From CAWUIO01 sp963922455 (lineage in GTDB: Bacteria; Bacteroidota; Bacteroidia; Cytophagales; Microscillaceae), in NCBI GenBank assembly GCA_963922455.1, contig CAWUIO010000040.1, positions 1 to 50,232 on the forward strand: DNA of 50,232 nt. Direction: 5' to 3'. Below, one piece after another: positions 42,010 to 50,232 of this stretch; position 1 is the stretch's first letter; each line of letters begins with the position of its first letter. The position numbers and the translations under genes were made by a program. Below the pieces are notes generated by a model. That model did not search any database, had not been told where the DNA came from, and saw only the letters and a list, made by a program, of their open reading frames with translations.

Positions 42010-43023
42010 ATGAGACACATATTAAAACGACTAGGTCTGGCCGTGCTGTCCTGCGTGCTCCTATTAGATGCATCTACTGCTCAAGATGATCCCCAATTCA
42101 CCCAGTATTTTAACAATCTGCTTTTCTACAATCCGGGTTATTCAGGCTTGGCCACAATGGATGGCAAGCCGGTTACCCAGTTCTCATTAACCCACCGTTC
42201 CCAATGGGCTACCTACACATCTGATTTTGACTTGAACCGTGCCCCTACTACTCAAGTGCTAAGTTTTAATACCTCTTTACCCCGATTTAAAAGCGGTATT
42301 GGAGCTAATTTAGTCGTAGATCAATTGGGCCCCATCACCAATTTGGAGCTGCAACTTTCCTATGCTTATCACGTTCATGTATCCGATAGAACTATTTTGT
42401 CCCTTGGTATACGAGGGGCTTTTTTGAATCAATCTATCAACAAGGGAGAATTAAGGCCCCGAGACCCTGGTGATGGAGTGATTGGCGAGCTAGAGGGTAA
42501 TGAATCCTTTTCAGTTCCAGATTTGGCACTTGGAGTTTACTTACAATCTGAAAGATATTTTCTTGGCTTAAGTACAAACCGGTTAAGCGGTGCTTCCTTT
42601 AACTATGGGGAAGGTTTAGAAGAGTCCTTACCCAAAAATATTTATTTTTTGGCAGGATATCACCTTTTTTTAGGGCCAAGACAAACTTGGAAGGTTACGC
42701 CGAGTGCATTGGTGAAAACCAATGAGTTTAACGAAGTTTCTTACGACGTAGGGGCTCGTTTGGCTTATGATGAGAAAATATGGGGAGGGGCCTCGTTTAG
42801 AAATGAAGAATCAGCCAATTTTATGGTTGGGTTCAATATCCCCCGACGTACCCGCAAGCGTAAGCTTCATTACATAAACGTGAGTTATAGCTTCGATTAT
42901 GTATTTAATGGGCAAGATGCCAAAGAGCCTACATCTCATGAAATAAATGTGGCATACACCTTGCCTATTAAATTACCGAAAATACCGGCTATTATTCGCT
43001 CTGTTCGATATAAGCACGACTAA
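42010..43023 (+). CDS. PorP/SprF family type IX secretion system membrane protein
   Basis: Outer-membrane protein of the PorP/SprF family, which works with T9SS cargo or adhesins at the cell surface. Signal peptide ending DASTAQ; then the family opening DDPQFTQYFNNLLFYNPGYSGLA, SLTHRSQWATY, FNTSLPRFKSGIGANLVVDQLGPITN and the repeated beta-strands typical of the barrel. Ends SVRYKHD. I chose ATG 42010, which gives a normal 25-residue signal; ATG 41995 and a TTG at 41968 are also in frame. It lies upstream of gldK, the standard position relative to gldKLMN, though SprE or PorP proper cannot be distinguished from other paralogues. Confidence 0.9.
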   Translation: MRHILKRLGLAVLSCVLLLDASTAQDDPQFTQYFNNLLFYNPGYSGLATMDGKPVTQFSLTHRSQWATYTSDFDLNRAPTTQVLSFNTSLPRFKSGIGANLVVDQLGPITNLELQLSYAYHVHVSDRTILSLGIRGAFLNQSINKGELRPRDPGDGVIGELEGNESFSVPDLALGVYLQSERYFLGLSTNRLSGASFNYGEGLEESLPKNIYFLAGYHLFLGPRQTWKVTPSALVKTNEFNEVSYDVGARLAYDEKIWGGASFRNEESANFMVGFNIPRRTRKRKLHYINVSYSFDYVFNGQDAKEPTSHEINVAYTLPIKLPKIPAIIRSVRYKHD

Positions 43024-43216
43024 AATAATTTGAAATAAATGTATGGAGTACACGTTATCCATGCGAGAATACTAAAAGCTTACAAACTTTTAGCTTGGTG
43101 TAAAAACAATATTCAAATTTATATCGCCATTTTTGTATAGTGTTTGCTACCTTATAGAAAAAGCATATAAGCTTCTTGTTTGAATAAAGAATAAAATAAT
43201 AAATTAGTTTGGTGTT

Positions 43217-44404
43217 ATGAATAAATTCAAGTCGCGTTACAGAATTCTGTGTTACGCATTGCTAGCAAGCTCGTTATTCCTTGACGGCTGTTTTTTCAGA
43301 AAAAAAAGCAGTGGCGGATTGGAAGACCAGATTCTGGGATCGGGTGGAGAAATTGCTCCATTTTATAGCCAAAGAGCCTACGATGCTCAATATGTACCTG
43401 CCGGTATGGTCGTAGTCCCTAACGGAACCTTTCACATGGGACAAATGGACCAGGATGTTGCCCAAACCCAGATTAATTTCAACAAACAAATCACGATTAG
43501 TGCCTTTTTCATGGATCAAACGGAGATTACCAATAATCAATACCGTTTGTTCACCGATATCCTTTTGGCTTACTCAGAAGGACGCCAGACCGATGATATT
43601 ACGGAACTCCCAGAGGAGTATAAATCAAAGGTCTTGGATGTGATGTTTGCCAAAAATGGGGAAGCCTTTCGCCCTGACTCCATCCGAGTTATGAAAGAAA
43701 TGTATCCAGATACCCTTCGATGGAGAATGGATTACGCCCACCACATGGGAGATCCATTGATGGAATACTACTATATGCACCCTGCCTTTGACGATTATCC
43801 AGTGGTAGGTGTTGACTGGCAAGCCGCTCAGTTTTTCTGTCAATGGCGAACAATGCACCTGAACTATTACCGCATGGTTGAATTGGGAGAACCTTTCCCC
43901 ATGCCACGCTTTCGTCTCCCTACCGAAGCTGAGTGGGAATATGCCTCCCGAGGTGGTCGTGACCTAGCCAAATATCCTTGGGGTAACCCTTACTTACGGA
44001 ATACCTTAGGGTGTATGCTTGCCAACTTCAAACCCGGCCGGGGTAACTACTACGATGATGGTTTTGCTTACACGGCACCCGTTGCTTCTTACTTCCCCAA
44101 TGACTATGGCCTATATGATATGGCTGGAAATGTTGCTGAGTGGGTCTTGGATGCTTACAGCGAAAATTCAGTGCCAATCGTTTGGGATATGAACCCCGTA
44201 TATAACCCCCCAATTACCCAAGAGGGAATCAATGACACAAACCCAGATAACCGACGGATTATTCGCGGTGGATCTTGGAAAGATATTGCGTACTACTGCG
44301 AAACCGGTACAAAATCCTATCAACATTGGGATTCCGCTTCAAGCTCAATCGGTTTCCGTTGTTCTATGACTTACCTAGGACGATCGAGTGGATACGAATT
44401 TTAA
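43217..44404 (+). CDS. gldK: Gliding motility/T9SS lipoprotein GldK
   Basis: Outer-membrane-associated lipoprotein that, with GldN, forms the periplasmic ring of the type IX secretion system. Signal peptide with lipobox ending LFLDGC (Cys25), followed by a formylglycine-generating-enzyme-like domain: VPNGTFHMGQMDQD, MDQTEITNNQYRLF, FPMPRFRLPTEAEWEYASRGGRDLAKYPWG, DMAGNVAEWVLDAYS and RRIIRGGSWKDIAYYCE. The domain lacks the enzyme's paired active-site cysteines as far as I can tell, so it is structural. 395 residues. First of gldKLMN; the 193-bp gap upstream has a CTAAAAG/CTTTTAG hairpin and no consensus promoter that I can name. Confidence 0.95.
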   Translation: MNKFKSRYRILCYALLASSLFLDGCFFRKKSSGGLEDQILGSGGEIAPFYSQRAYDAQYVPAGMVVVPNGTFHMGQMDQDVAQTQINFNKQITISAFFMDQTEITNNQYRLFTDILLAYSEGRQTDDITELPEEYKSKVLDVMFAKNGEAFRPDSIRVMKEMYPDTLRWRMDYAHHMGDPLMEYYYMHPAFDDYPVVGVDWQAAQFFCQWRTMHLNYYRMVELGEPFPMPRFRLPTEAEWEYASRGGRDLAKYPWGNPYLRNTLGCMLANFKPGRGNYYDDGFAYTAPVASYFPNDYGLYDMAGNVAEWVLDAYSENSVPIVWDMNPVYNPPITQEGINDTNPDNRRIIRGGSWKDIAYYCETGTKSYQHWDSASSSIGFRCSMTYLGRSSGYEF

Positions 44405-44511
44405 ATCCACTCGTTTTCCTGGTTCCTGACGATCTTTTTGCCCTTATACCTCTTTACTAATATCAAAACTATATCTACATTAATTTTCTTCTAAACTAAA
44501 CTTTTACTGAA

Positions 44512-45348
44512 ATGAGCGCAAACAAGATGAGTACTCTCGATTACGTGTATACGTACATTGTACCAAAGATCACAAGTGTCGGTGCCGGCGTTGTAATCCT
44601 TGGAGCATTGTTCAAAATTATGCACTGGCCGGGAGCTGCTTACATGCTTATCGTCGGAATGGGAACTGAAGCCTTGATTTTCTTTCTTGGTGGTTTTGAG
44701 CCTGTTCACCCGGATGCCCCTCGACCTGACTGGTCTCGTTTATATCCTCAATTAAAGGATGATTACGAAGGACCTGACGTTGATATGGGCCAACTTGCTG
44801 CTGCTGGTCAACCCAAAGTTGATCAGAAAACTGCTAGTGCCATGGCTGCACTGGAAAAGAAATTAGCTGAGACCATCACCGAAGATCAAATTTCTAGCTT
44901 CGGAAAAGGAATGCAATCCTTGGCCGATAACGTAGCTAAAATGCGTGACTTTACCGATGTATCAGTTGCTACAGATGAGTACGCTAAGAATGTTCGTTTG
45001 GCAGCTAATGCTATCAAAGAAATGAACAAGTCATACTCTACTACGATTGGAGCTATGAGCGAAATGGCAAATGCCTCAAAAGATGCCAAAGCCTATCACG
45101 CCCAGGTTCAAAGCTTGACTAAAAATCTAACGGAGTTAAATGCCGTGTATGAAGTTGAATTGCGTAGTGCCAGCAAGCACGTGAAAGCCATGAACGACTT
45201 CTACAGCAGCTTAGCTGTGGCTATGCAAAACGTTGCTAATGCCAGCAAAGATACTCAGAAGTTCAAAGAGGAGTTGGGTCAATTGACTACCAACCTAACC
45301 TCACTTAATAAAGTTTACGGAGGTATGTTGTCCGCTATGAAAGGATAA
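44512..45348 (+). CDS. gldL: Gliding motility/T9SS motor protein GldL
   Basis: Inner-membrane stator of the proton-driven motor that, with GldM, powers gliding and type IX secretion. Two membrane helices (about 19-36 and 42-60) with the conserved LFKIMHWPGAA loop; Glu53 in MGTEALIFF is in the second helix, where the proton-carrying Glu of GldL is found. A long cytoplasmic coiled-coil-like tail with repeated QSLTKNLTELNAVYEVEL / QLTTNLTSLNKVYG units follows. 278 residues. 107 nt after gldK and 63 nt before gldM. A second ATG at residue 6 could be the start. Confidence 0.95.
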   Translation: MSANKMSTLDYVYTYIVPKITSVGAGVVILGALFKIMHWPGAAYMLIVGMGTEALIFFLGGFEPVHPDAPRPDWSRLYPQLKDDYEGPDVDMGQLAAAGQPKVDQKTASAMAALEKKLAETITEDQISSFGKGMQSLADNVAKMRDFTDVSVATDEYAKNVRLAANAIKEMNKSYSTTIGAMSEMANASKDAKAYHAQVQSLTKNLTELNAVYEVELRSASKHVKAMNDFYSSLAVAMQNVANASKDTQKFKEELGQLTTNLTSLNKVYGGMLSAMKG

Positions 45349-45411
45349 TGCTTACGTAATGTAAGTATCTACTTTCATAATTTATTGTCAACCTAAATAC
45401 ATTAGTAATAT

Positions 45412-47019
45412 ATGGCAAGTGCGGCAAAACTAACCCCCCGTCAGCGAATGATCAACCTGATGTACTTGGTACTTACGGCCCTTTTGGCCCTTCAAGTAAG
45501 TTCCAGCATCATTGACAAATTCGTGTTCTTGAATCAGAGCCTTGAGCACTCCTTGGTGAGTGCCCGGTCTGCTAGTGAAAATGCACTAGAGTCTTTAAAG
45601 AAAAAAGCTAAAACCGAAAGACAACCCGAATGGGCCCAAGCAGTTAAAAGAGCCGAAGCGCTCAAAAAAGAAACTGTTAAGCTCATCACCGAGATTGACA
45701 AAGTAAAACGTCAATTGATCAATGAAGCCGGTGGCGGTATTGATGAACGGACCGGAAGCGTTAAGAACCCCAAAGAAGAAACCAAAGTAGAAGAGTTGAT
45801 GATTGGGGGGAACAAAAATGGTCTAGGTTACAATCTCGGACCTAAACTAAACGCTTACTCCGATTACCTTTACAAGGAATTTAAAGATAAGAATTTTCAA
45901 AAGCCTAAAAGCCCAGAAGATGAAGGTTTTTTCCCTTACCTGGCTGTTGGTAATGAAAATAACCCCTTATACAAGTTCCAGCCTATTCAAAGGGACAAAG
46001 ATTTCGTTGAAGCTAACTTTGGACAGACCCCTGTGGTTGCAGCCTTGGCGGTGTTAACCCAAAAGCAAAATGAAATCGTACGTTATGAGCAAATGGTACT
46101 CAAAGCCTTGGGTGCGGTAGAAACGAAAGAAATAAAGTTTGATAAAGTTATCGCTTTCGCCTCCGCTGAGTCTAATACAGTAGCCCGAGGTACAGAATAC
46201 ACTGCCGATCTTTTACTAACGGCCACGAGTTCTCGCACAGACATGAAAATGTATGTAAACGGGAACCCTATCCGAGTGAAAGATGGCGTTGGTGATGTTA
46301 CCATTACTCCTACATCCACTGGAGAAGCCTCTTGGTCTGGAGAAATTAAACTGAACTTGAAAGGGAAGGATACAACCTTCAAAATCAAGAAAGAATATAA
46401 AGTGGTGGAACCTGTGCTTTTGGTACTTTCTAAAAGTAAATTCCCGCTTTATCAGAATTGCGCCAATCCACTTGAAACCTCGGTACCTGCCTTAGGAGCC
46501 GCGTATCAACCTGCTTTTGGTTCTAATAACGGTTCAGCCGTTCCTGGGGCCAAATTAGGAGAAGTAACGCTCTATCCTCGGAATTTAGGTCCTTGCGTTC
46601 TTTCGGTAAGCAGTGGAGGTAAGCCGGTAGGTACTACCGAATTTGTAGTACGTCCCGTTCCTCCACCAGATATCGTATTGAGTAACCGTACCGGTACGAC
46701 CGTGATCAATGTGGAAAACCCAATCCCGGCAAATATTCCTGGTGTTAGTATCCAAGCCAAGGCCGAGCCAACGTTTGCGGCTACCTTGCCTAACGAAGCC
46801 AAATACCGGGTGACCCAGTTGGAAGTAAAACAATTCCGTGGTGGACGGGCCATCAAATCTTCTCGTTTTAATGGAGGAGTTGTAGCCCTTAACCAATTTC
46901 CAACGAAGCCAGGCGATGCTTTTCAGATTAAAGTAATGGGAGTGCAAAGAGTAAACTCTCGGGGAGAAATACTTCCTGTAAAATTGAGAGACTACTTGCG
47001 AAGTTTCACCGTTAGATAA
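45412..47019 (+). CDS. gldM: Gliding motility/T9SS motor protein GldM
   Basis: Inner-membrane protein with one transmembrane helix and a long periplasmic shaft that connects the GldL motor to the GldKN ring. N-terminus LTPRQRMINLMYLVLTALLALQVSSSIID includes the helix (about 13-30). Then helical domain D1 (to about 200) and three Ig-like domains, ending with the conserved D4 part (FVVRPVPPPDIVLSNRTGT, VTQLEVKQFRGGRAI, KLRDYLRSFTVR). 535 residues, usual length. Next gene gldN starts 79 nt downstream. Confidence 0.96.
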   Translation: MASAAKLTPRQRMINLMYLVLTALLALQVSSSIIDKFVFLNQSLEHSLVSARSASENALESLKKKAKTERQPEWAQAVKRAEALKKETVKLITEIDKVKRQLINEAGGGIDERTGSVKNPKEETKVEELMIGGNKNGLGYNLGPKLNAYSDYLYKEFKDKNFQKPKSPEDEGFFPYLAVGNENNPLYKFQPIQRDKDFVEANFGQTPVVAALAVLTQKQNEIVRYEQMVLKALGAVETKEIKFDKVIAFASAESNTVARGTEYTADLLLTATSSRTDMKMYVNGNPIRVKDGVGDVTITPTSTGEASWSGEIKLNLKGKDTTFKIKKEYKVVEPVLLVLSKSKFPLYQNCANPLETSVPALGAAYQPAFGSNNGSAVPGAKLGEVTLYPRNLGPCVLSVSSGGKPVGTTEFVVRPVPPPDIVLSNRTGTTVINVENPIPANIPGVSIQAKAEPTFAATLPNEAKYRVTQLEVKQFRGGRAIKSSRFNGGVVALNQFPTKPGDAFQIKVMGVQRVNSRGEILPVKLRDYLRSFTVR

Positions 47020-47098
47020 TTGGAGATCATTAAAGCATAAACAATATTGCCACCATGATCCTCCGATCTGGTGGCATATTTCTAACAATTATACTATT

Positions 47099-47965
47099 AT
47101 GAACAGAGTAATAAAATGTGTTAAACTTGTTTGCTTATTGACTTTTGGGCTTGGTGTGAGCCTTTATGCACAAGATGATCCATCTTCGGTATCTCAAGAA
47201 CCCGTAAAAGGGTATAATCCTAACTCCGTACGACCCATATATGAAGATAATATCATGTATCGTACAACAGTTTGGCGCCGGATAAATCTCTTGGAAAAGC
47301 AAAATAAGCCTTTCTTCTCCTACCAAAATGAAATCACACAAGTGATTATCGATGCCGTAAAAGAAAGAAAGATTCAGCCGTATTATGTATCCTCAAGTCC
47401 TCGAGAAACTGGATTTGAGCAACCCATGGTAGTGGATGACTTTATCCGAAATTTGAAGTATTATGATGCCTCCTTTGATGATTCCATCGATATCCGGGCC
47501 TCTGAGCTTTATATTTTGGAGATAAAAGAAGATTTGATCTTTGACCGACGCCGCTCTCGTATGTACTGGGATATCCAGTCCATTACCTTGACAATTCCCC
47601 AAGGAACCAATCCTGAAACAGAGATGGGGGATATTCCGTTTGCTACCTTTAAATTTAAGGACTTGTACGACTATTTCCGCGAAGTTTATGAAGAGACCAA
47701 AGCTGAAAATGGTGGAAGGGCTACCCGCGCTTTCTGGTACAATCCTCAAAATAATCAGATGCACTTATGTCTAGCCGATGCTTTTGATTTGCGTCTGTTT
47801 AGTTCCCGAATATTCAAAGTTGCCAATCCTGATGATAAAGATATTGTGGATATAATTAATGATGAGTATCAGGATGACCCTAGCGCTGCAAAGAAAGTAT
47901 TGTATATGTCCCAAAAAATTGAGTACGACTTAATGGAGTTTGAACACAACTTATGGGAATTCTAA
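47099..47965 (+). CDS. gldN: Gliding motility/T9SS protein GldN
   Basis: Periplasmic protein that binds GldK in the T9SS ring. Signal peptide ending SLYAQ, then the family opening NPNSVRPIYEDNIMYRTTVWRRINLLEKQNKPFF, EITQVIIDAVKERKIQPY, LKYYDASFDDSIDIRASELYILEIKEDLIFDRRRSRMYWDIQSITLTIP and FWYNPQNNQMHLCLADAFDLRLFSSRIFKVANP. 288 residues. Last gene of the gldKLMN operon, with a strong terminator after it. Confidence 0.95.
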   Translation: MNRVIKCVKLVCLLTFGLGVSLYAQDDPSSVSQEPVKGYNPNSVRPIYEDNIMYRTTVWRRINLLEKQNKPFFSYQNEITQVIIDAVKERKIQPYYVSSSPRETGFEQPMVVDDFIRNLKYYDASFDDSIDIRASELYILEIKEDLIFDRRRSRMYWDIQSITLTIPQGTNPETEMGDIPFATFKFKDLYDYFREVYEETKAENGGRATRAFWYNPQNNQMHLCLADAFDLRLFSSRIFKVANPDDKDIVDIINDEYQDDPSAAKKVLYMSQKIEYDLMEFEHNLWEF

Positions 47966-47991
47966 GCCTAGCCTCTTAGCTAGTTAAGCTT

Positions 47992-48032
47992 AAAGCCTCA
48001 ATGAGTATAGACTAATTGAGGCTTTCTTTTTT
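47992..48032 (+). terminator. Intrinsic terminator after gldN
   Basis: Stem AAAGCCTCAAT/ATTGAGGCTTT with a 12-nt loop, then CTTTTTT. The right arm includes the last codons of the convergent uvrC, and the uvrC stop codon lies in the loop. Confidence 0.88.
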
Positions 48033-49829
48033 AGACTCAAGGTGTTTTACGACCAGTTCTCCCTTACTCTTTCCTACCAATTTGTAAATTTCGTTCGCAC
48101 TACTCTCCCGGATATTACGAACACTTTTAAAGTGTTTTAATAACTTTTGTATCGTTGCCGGCCCAATCCCCTTAATATCTTCCAGCTCACTTTTAAGACT
48201 GCCCTTGCTCCTTTTGTCTCGGTGAAACGTGATGGCAAAGCGGTGCGCCTCGTCCCGAACTCTTTGTATGAGGGTCAAAGCTGGTGACTTCTTGGCAATA
48301 TGTAGGGGGATGGGATCTTCGGGAACATAGATCTCTTCCAAGCGTTTGGCAATCCCAATAATCGGTATTTGGCCGTATATTTTCAATTCGTGCAAAGCTT
48401 CACAAGCCGCACTGAGCTGGCCCTTGCCCCCATCAATCACAATCAGGTCAGGCAAGGCCTTTTTTTCTTCCAACAAACGACGATAACGCCGAAATACAAT
48501 CTCCCGCATAGAGGAGAAATCATCGGGCCCCTCTACGGTTTTGATATTAAACTTACGATATTCTTGCTTAAATGGCCGGCCATTTTTAAAGTGTACCATA
48601 GAAGCCACTGGGTTGCTTCCCTGGATATTTGAGTTATCAAAGCACTCAATATGAACGGGTGGGTTTTTGAGCTTTAAAACTTTTTGCAACTCTTCCACTC
48701 CTCCCAATGTAGCCATCTTTTGGCTTTGCGCCGCGACCCTTTTCTCCCGGTCTTTTTTATAGTAAAAGACATTTTTTAGAGAGAGTTCCAAAAGCTTTTT
48801 CTTGTCACCTATTTTAGGTTGTACAAAGGTTGCCCCCGGAAAACTTTCGTCCAAGGGGACATTACAAATGAGTTCGCTAGCCTCACTTTCGGTTTCCGTG
48901 CGCCAGTCAAGGGCCAACAGGTTTATGATCTCTTCATCACTCTCATCCAATTTCTTCTTAACATCACTGGTTTTCGTATATACAATGGCCCCGTCTTTTA
49001 CCTTGAGATAATTGACATAGGCAATCTTCTCGTCCGAGATAATGCTAAATACATCCACGTCGCGCAGCTTAGGGTTGACTACCAAAGATTTGCTTTGATA
49101 ATTTTCAATCCTTTTCAGTTTGAGCTTGTATTCCTCGGCATGTTCAAACTGCAGTTGTTCAGCGCATTCCATCATCTTTTGCTTGAAAAATTGCTTGGCT
49201 TGATTAAGATTGCCCCGCAGGATTAGATGCACTTGCTCCATTGCTTGCATATATTCTTCTTCACTTTGTAAGCCCTCGCAAGGCCCCAAGCAATTACCTA
49301 AATGATATTCCAAACAGACTTTAAACTTTTGGGCTTGAATATTAGCTGCACTTAAGTTGAGATGACAGTTTCGTTGGGGGTACAATTCACGGATCAATTC
49401 CAAAATCGTATTCATGGCCTTGATATTGGTAAAAGGGCCGTAATACTTGCCCTCGCCCGGCCTCATTTGCCGGGTCGGAAATACCTTCGGAAAGCGCTCC
49501 TTGCTTACACAGACATAGGGGTAGGTCTTATCGTCTTTCAGTAGAATATTGTACTTTGGCTGGTGATTTTTAATCAAATTATTCTCCAACAGCAGGGCAT
49601 CGTACTCACTATTGACAACGGTAAACTCAATATGGTCAATTTGCGAGACTAATATCTGTGTCTTGCGGTTATGGGTACGGGACTGGTTAAAATAGCTATT
49701 GACCCGGTTTTTTAAATTTTTGGCCTTTCCTACATAGAGTAGCGTAGCCTCGACATCATAAAACGTATACACCCCCGGGTTTTCCGGAAGTTTTAAGGCA
49801 ATTTCTTTGACACTTAGGGTCTGTTGCAT
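48012..49829 (-). CDS. uvrC: Excinuclease ABC subunit C
   Basis: Nuclease that cuts on both sides of DNA lesions in UvrABC repair. N-terminal GIY-YIG domain: NPGVYTFYDVEATLLYVGKAKNLKNRVNSYF (GVY and YVGKA). Then KVCLEYHLGNCLGPCEG (Cys-rich), a UVR motif around residue 200-235, the RNase-H-like C-terminal nuclease (IECFDNSNIQGSNPVASMVHFKNGRPFKQEYRKFNI, DLIVIDGGKGQLSAA) and a tandem helix-hairpin-helix end (LEDIKGIGPATIQKLLKHF). 605 residues, complete. Single gene convergent with gldN. Confidence 0.97.
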   Translation of the reverse strand: MQQTLSVKEIALKLPENPGVYTFYDVEATLLYVGKAKNLKNRVNSYFNQSRTHNRKTQILVSQIDHIEFTVVNSEYDALLLENNLIKNHQPKYNILLKDDKTYPYVCVSKERFPKVFPTRQMRPGEGKYYGPFTNIKAMNTILELIRELYPQRNCHLNLSAANIQAQKFKVCLEYHLGNCLGPCEGLQSEEEYMQAMEQVHLILRGNLNQAKQFFKQKMMECAEQLQFEHAEEYKLKLKRIENYQSKSLVVNPKLRDVDVFSIISDEKIAYVNYLKVKDGAIVYTKTSDVKKKLDESDEEIINLLALDWRTETESEASELICNVPLDESFPGATFVQPKIGDKKKLLELSLKNVFYYKKDREKRVAAQSQKMATLGGVEELQKVLKLKNPPVHIECFDNSNIQGSNPVASMVHFKNGRPFKQEYRKFNIKTVEGPDDFSSMREIVFRRYRRLLEEKKALPDLIVIDGGKGQLSAACEALHELKIYGQIPIIGIAKRLEEIYVPEDPIPLHIAKKSPALTLIQRVRDEAHRFAITFHRDKRSKGSLKSELEDIKGIGPATIQKLLKHFKSVRNIRESSANEIYKLVGKSKGELVVKHLESKKESLN

Positions 49830-49933
49830 AAACTTTTATCTTAACTCAACACGTAAAATAACAAAGCAACAAGCTAATAACAAGTCTCCTGTGGATAAGT
49901 TCTATAGGTATATATAGGAGTATTTAAAATGTT

Positions 49934-50065
49934 GGGGCTTCCCCGCGCTAGAACTATTTTACCAGAAATAAGCCAATCTGTGCCAGCGCGGGTCGGGCTG
50001 TCACTACTCGCTGCCTCTCCCCACTGCCCCCCACGAGCTCAAACAGGCCGTTCCATCCCTAAGCC
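49934..50065 (+). repeat. Dispersed structured element, copy I
   Basis: 132-bp copy starting GGGGCTTCCCCGCGC and ending ATCCCTAAGCC. Ends pair GGCTT/AAGCC; inner helix CCCGCGC/GCGCGGG; variable arm like that of copy D with CTCG/CGAG pairing. Purine-rich tail with GAGAAGCGAGAAGG-like units at 50070-50107. It is upstream of uvrC, pointing away from it. Nothing else is visible in 49830-50232 except fragment J. Confidence 0.85.
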
Positions 50066-50125
50066 TTAGAGAGGCGAGAAGCGAGAAGGGAGAAGCGAGA
50101 AAAAAGACTGCACTGATTGACGGTT

Positions 50126-50174
50126 TGGTCTCTTTTCTCTACTCTCTCTTCTTATCTTAGTGGCTTAGGGATAG
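50126..50174 (-). repeat. Element fragment J with its purine-rich tail
   Basis: The 3' end of an element (minus strand TATCCCTAAGCC) followed by the pyrimidine/purine tail 50126-50153. The match stops at about 50174; the rest of the element is missing or diverged. Tail-to-tail with copy I. Confidence 0.55.
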
Positions 50175-50232
50175 GCGCTAGGGCTGTCCGAAAAGCCAAT
50201 ATATTGATCTTAGAAACTCAGAACTCCCTATT

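Noticed and set aside
43070..43095. CTAAAAG/CTTTTAG hairpin upstream of gldK as a terminator of the PorP/SprF-like gene
   Set aside because: The stem is only 7 bp of mostly A-T pairs and has no T-run after it.
49890..49898. Perfect DnaA box TTATCCACA (minus strand) near a possible origin
   Set aside because: Only one box is present, with no cluster and no dnaA, dnaN or gidA gene nearby; a 9-mer like this occurs by chance.

Overview
The window looks like chromosomal DNA of a gliding or T9SS-bearing member of the Bacteroidota, most like the Cytophagales and their relatives. The evidence is a complete gldK-gldL-gldM-gldN locus preceded by a PorP/SprF-like gene, hemD and a DUF4271 gene; a DUF4270 lipoprotein next to a half-length glycogen-synthase-like gene and panC; a bacterial GGGP synthase; a Rho with a large low-complexity insertion; and several TTTG-N19-TAnnTTTG promoters, the form used by the Bacteroidota primary sigma factor. 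The genus cannot be fixed from sequence reading alone. No tRNA, rRNA, CRISPR array, prophage or transposase was seen.

Layout. 0.2-5.5 kb: UPF0182 membrane protein, signal peptidase I, and a PadR regulator overlapping a membrane-anchored LytM-like protein. 5.7-10 kb: secreted leucine-rich-repeat protein, secreted M1 peptidase, aldose 1-epimerase. 10.4-11.1 kb: ribosomal proteins L21 and L27. 11.4-16.4 kb: patatin-like hydrolase, then methionine genes (hom, metX, metY) all on the minus strand, with a leader before metY that looks like a cysteine/methionine attenuator. 17.1-22.4 kb: aldo/keto reductase, then glgA-like, DUF4270 lipoprotein and glmS as a minus-strand unit. 22.5-26 kb: panC, panD, a flippase-like membrane protein, rfaE2 and a zinc peptidase. 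26-36 kb: acyl-CoA dehydrogenase, AraC regulator, LigB-type dioxygenase, GGGP synthase with two small membrane-protein genes, rho, serS. 36-48 kb: cyclase-family protein and hemW (minus), then an Omp85-type protein, DUF4271, hemD, PorP/SprF and gldKLMN (plus). 48-49.8 kb: uvrC (minus).

The most unusual content is between the genes. Nine complete copies (called A to I here) and one fragment (J) of a 125-132 bp GC-rich element are scattered through the window, about one per 5.5 kb. The copies keep blocks of sequence but vary in others. Two separate helices can be drawn in every copy and their arms change together: terminal arms GGCTG/CAGCC in A, D and E against GGCTT/AAGCC in B, C, F, G, H and I, and an inner CCCCGGC/GCCGGGG type against a CCCGCGC/GCGCGGG type. 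A tenth, divergent sequence (K) has the same plan with GCGTG/CACGC ends. Seven of nine copies lie just downstream of a gene and in its orientation, one abutting the serS stop codon directly, so the element could act in mRNA 3' ends or spread preferentially there. Whether it is a mobile element, an RNA, or both is not decided by this window.

Functionally the window is mostly housekeeping: methionine and pantothenate synthesis, amino-sugar and heptose supply for the envelope, haem synthesis, protein export (LepB, an Omp85 protein, the T9SS motor and core), translation, Rho termination and DNA repair.
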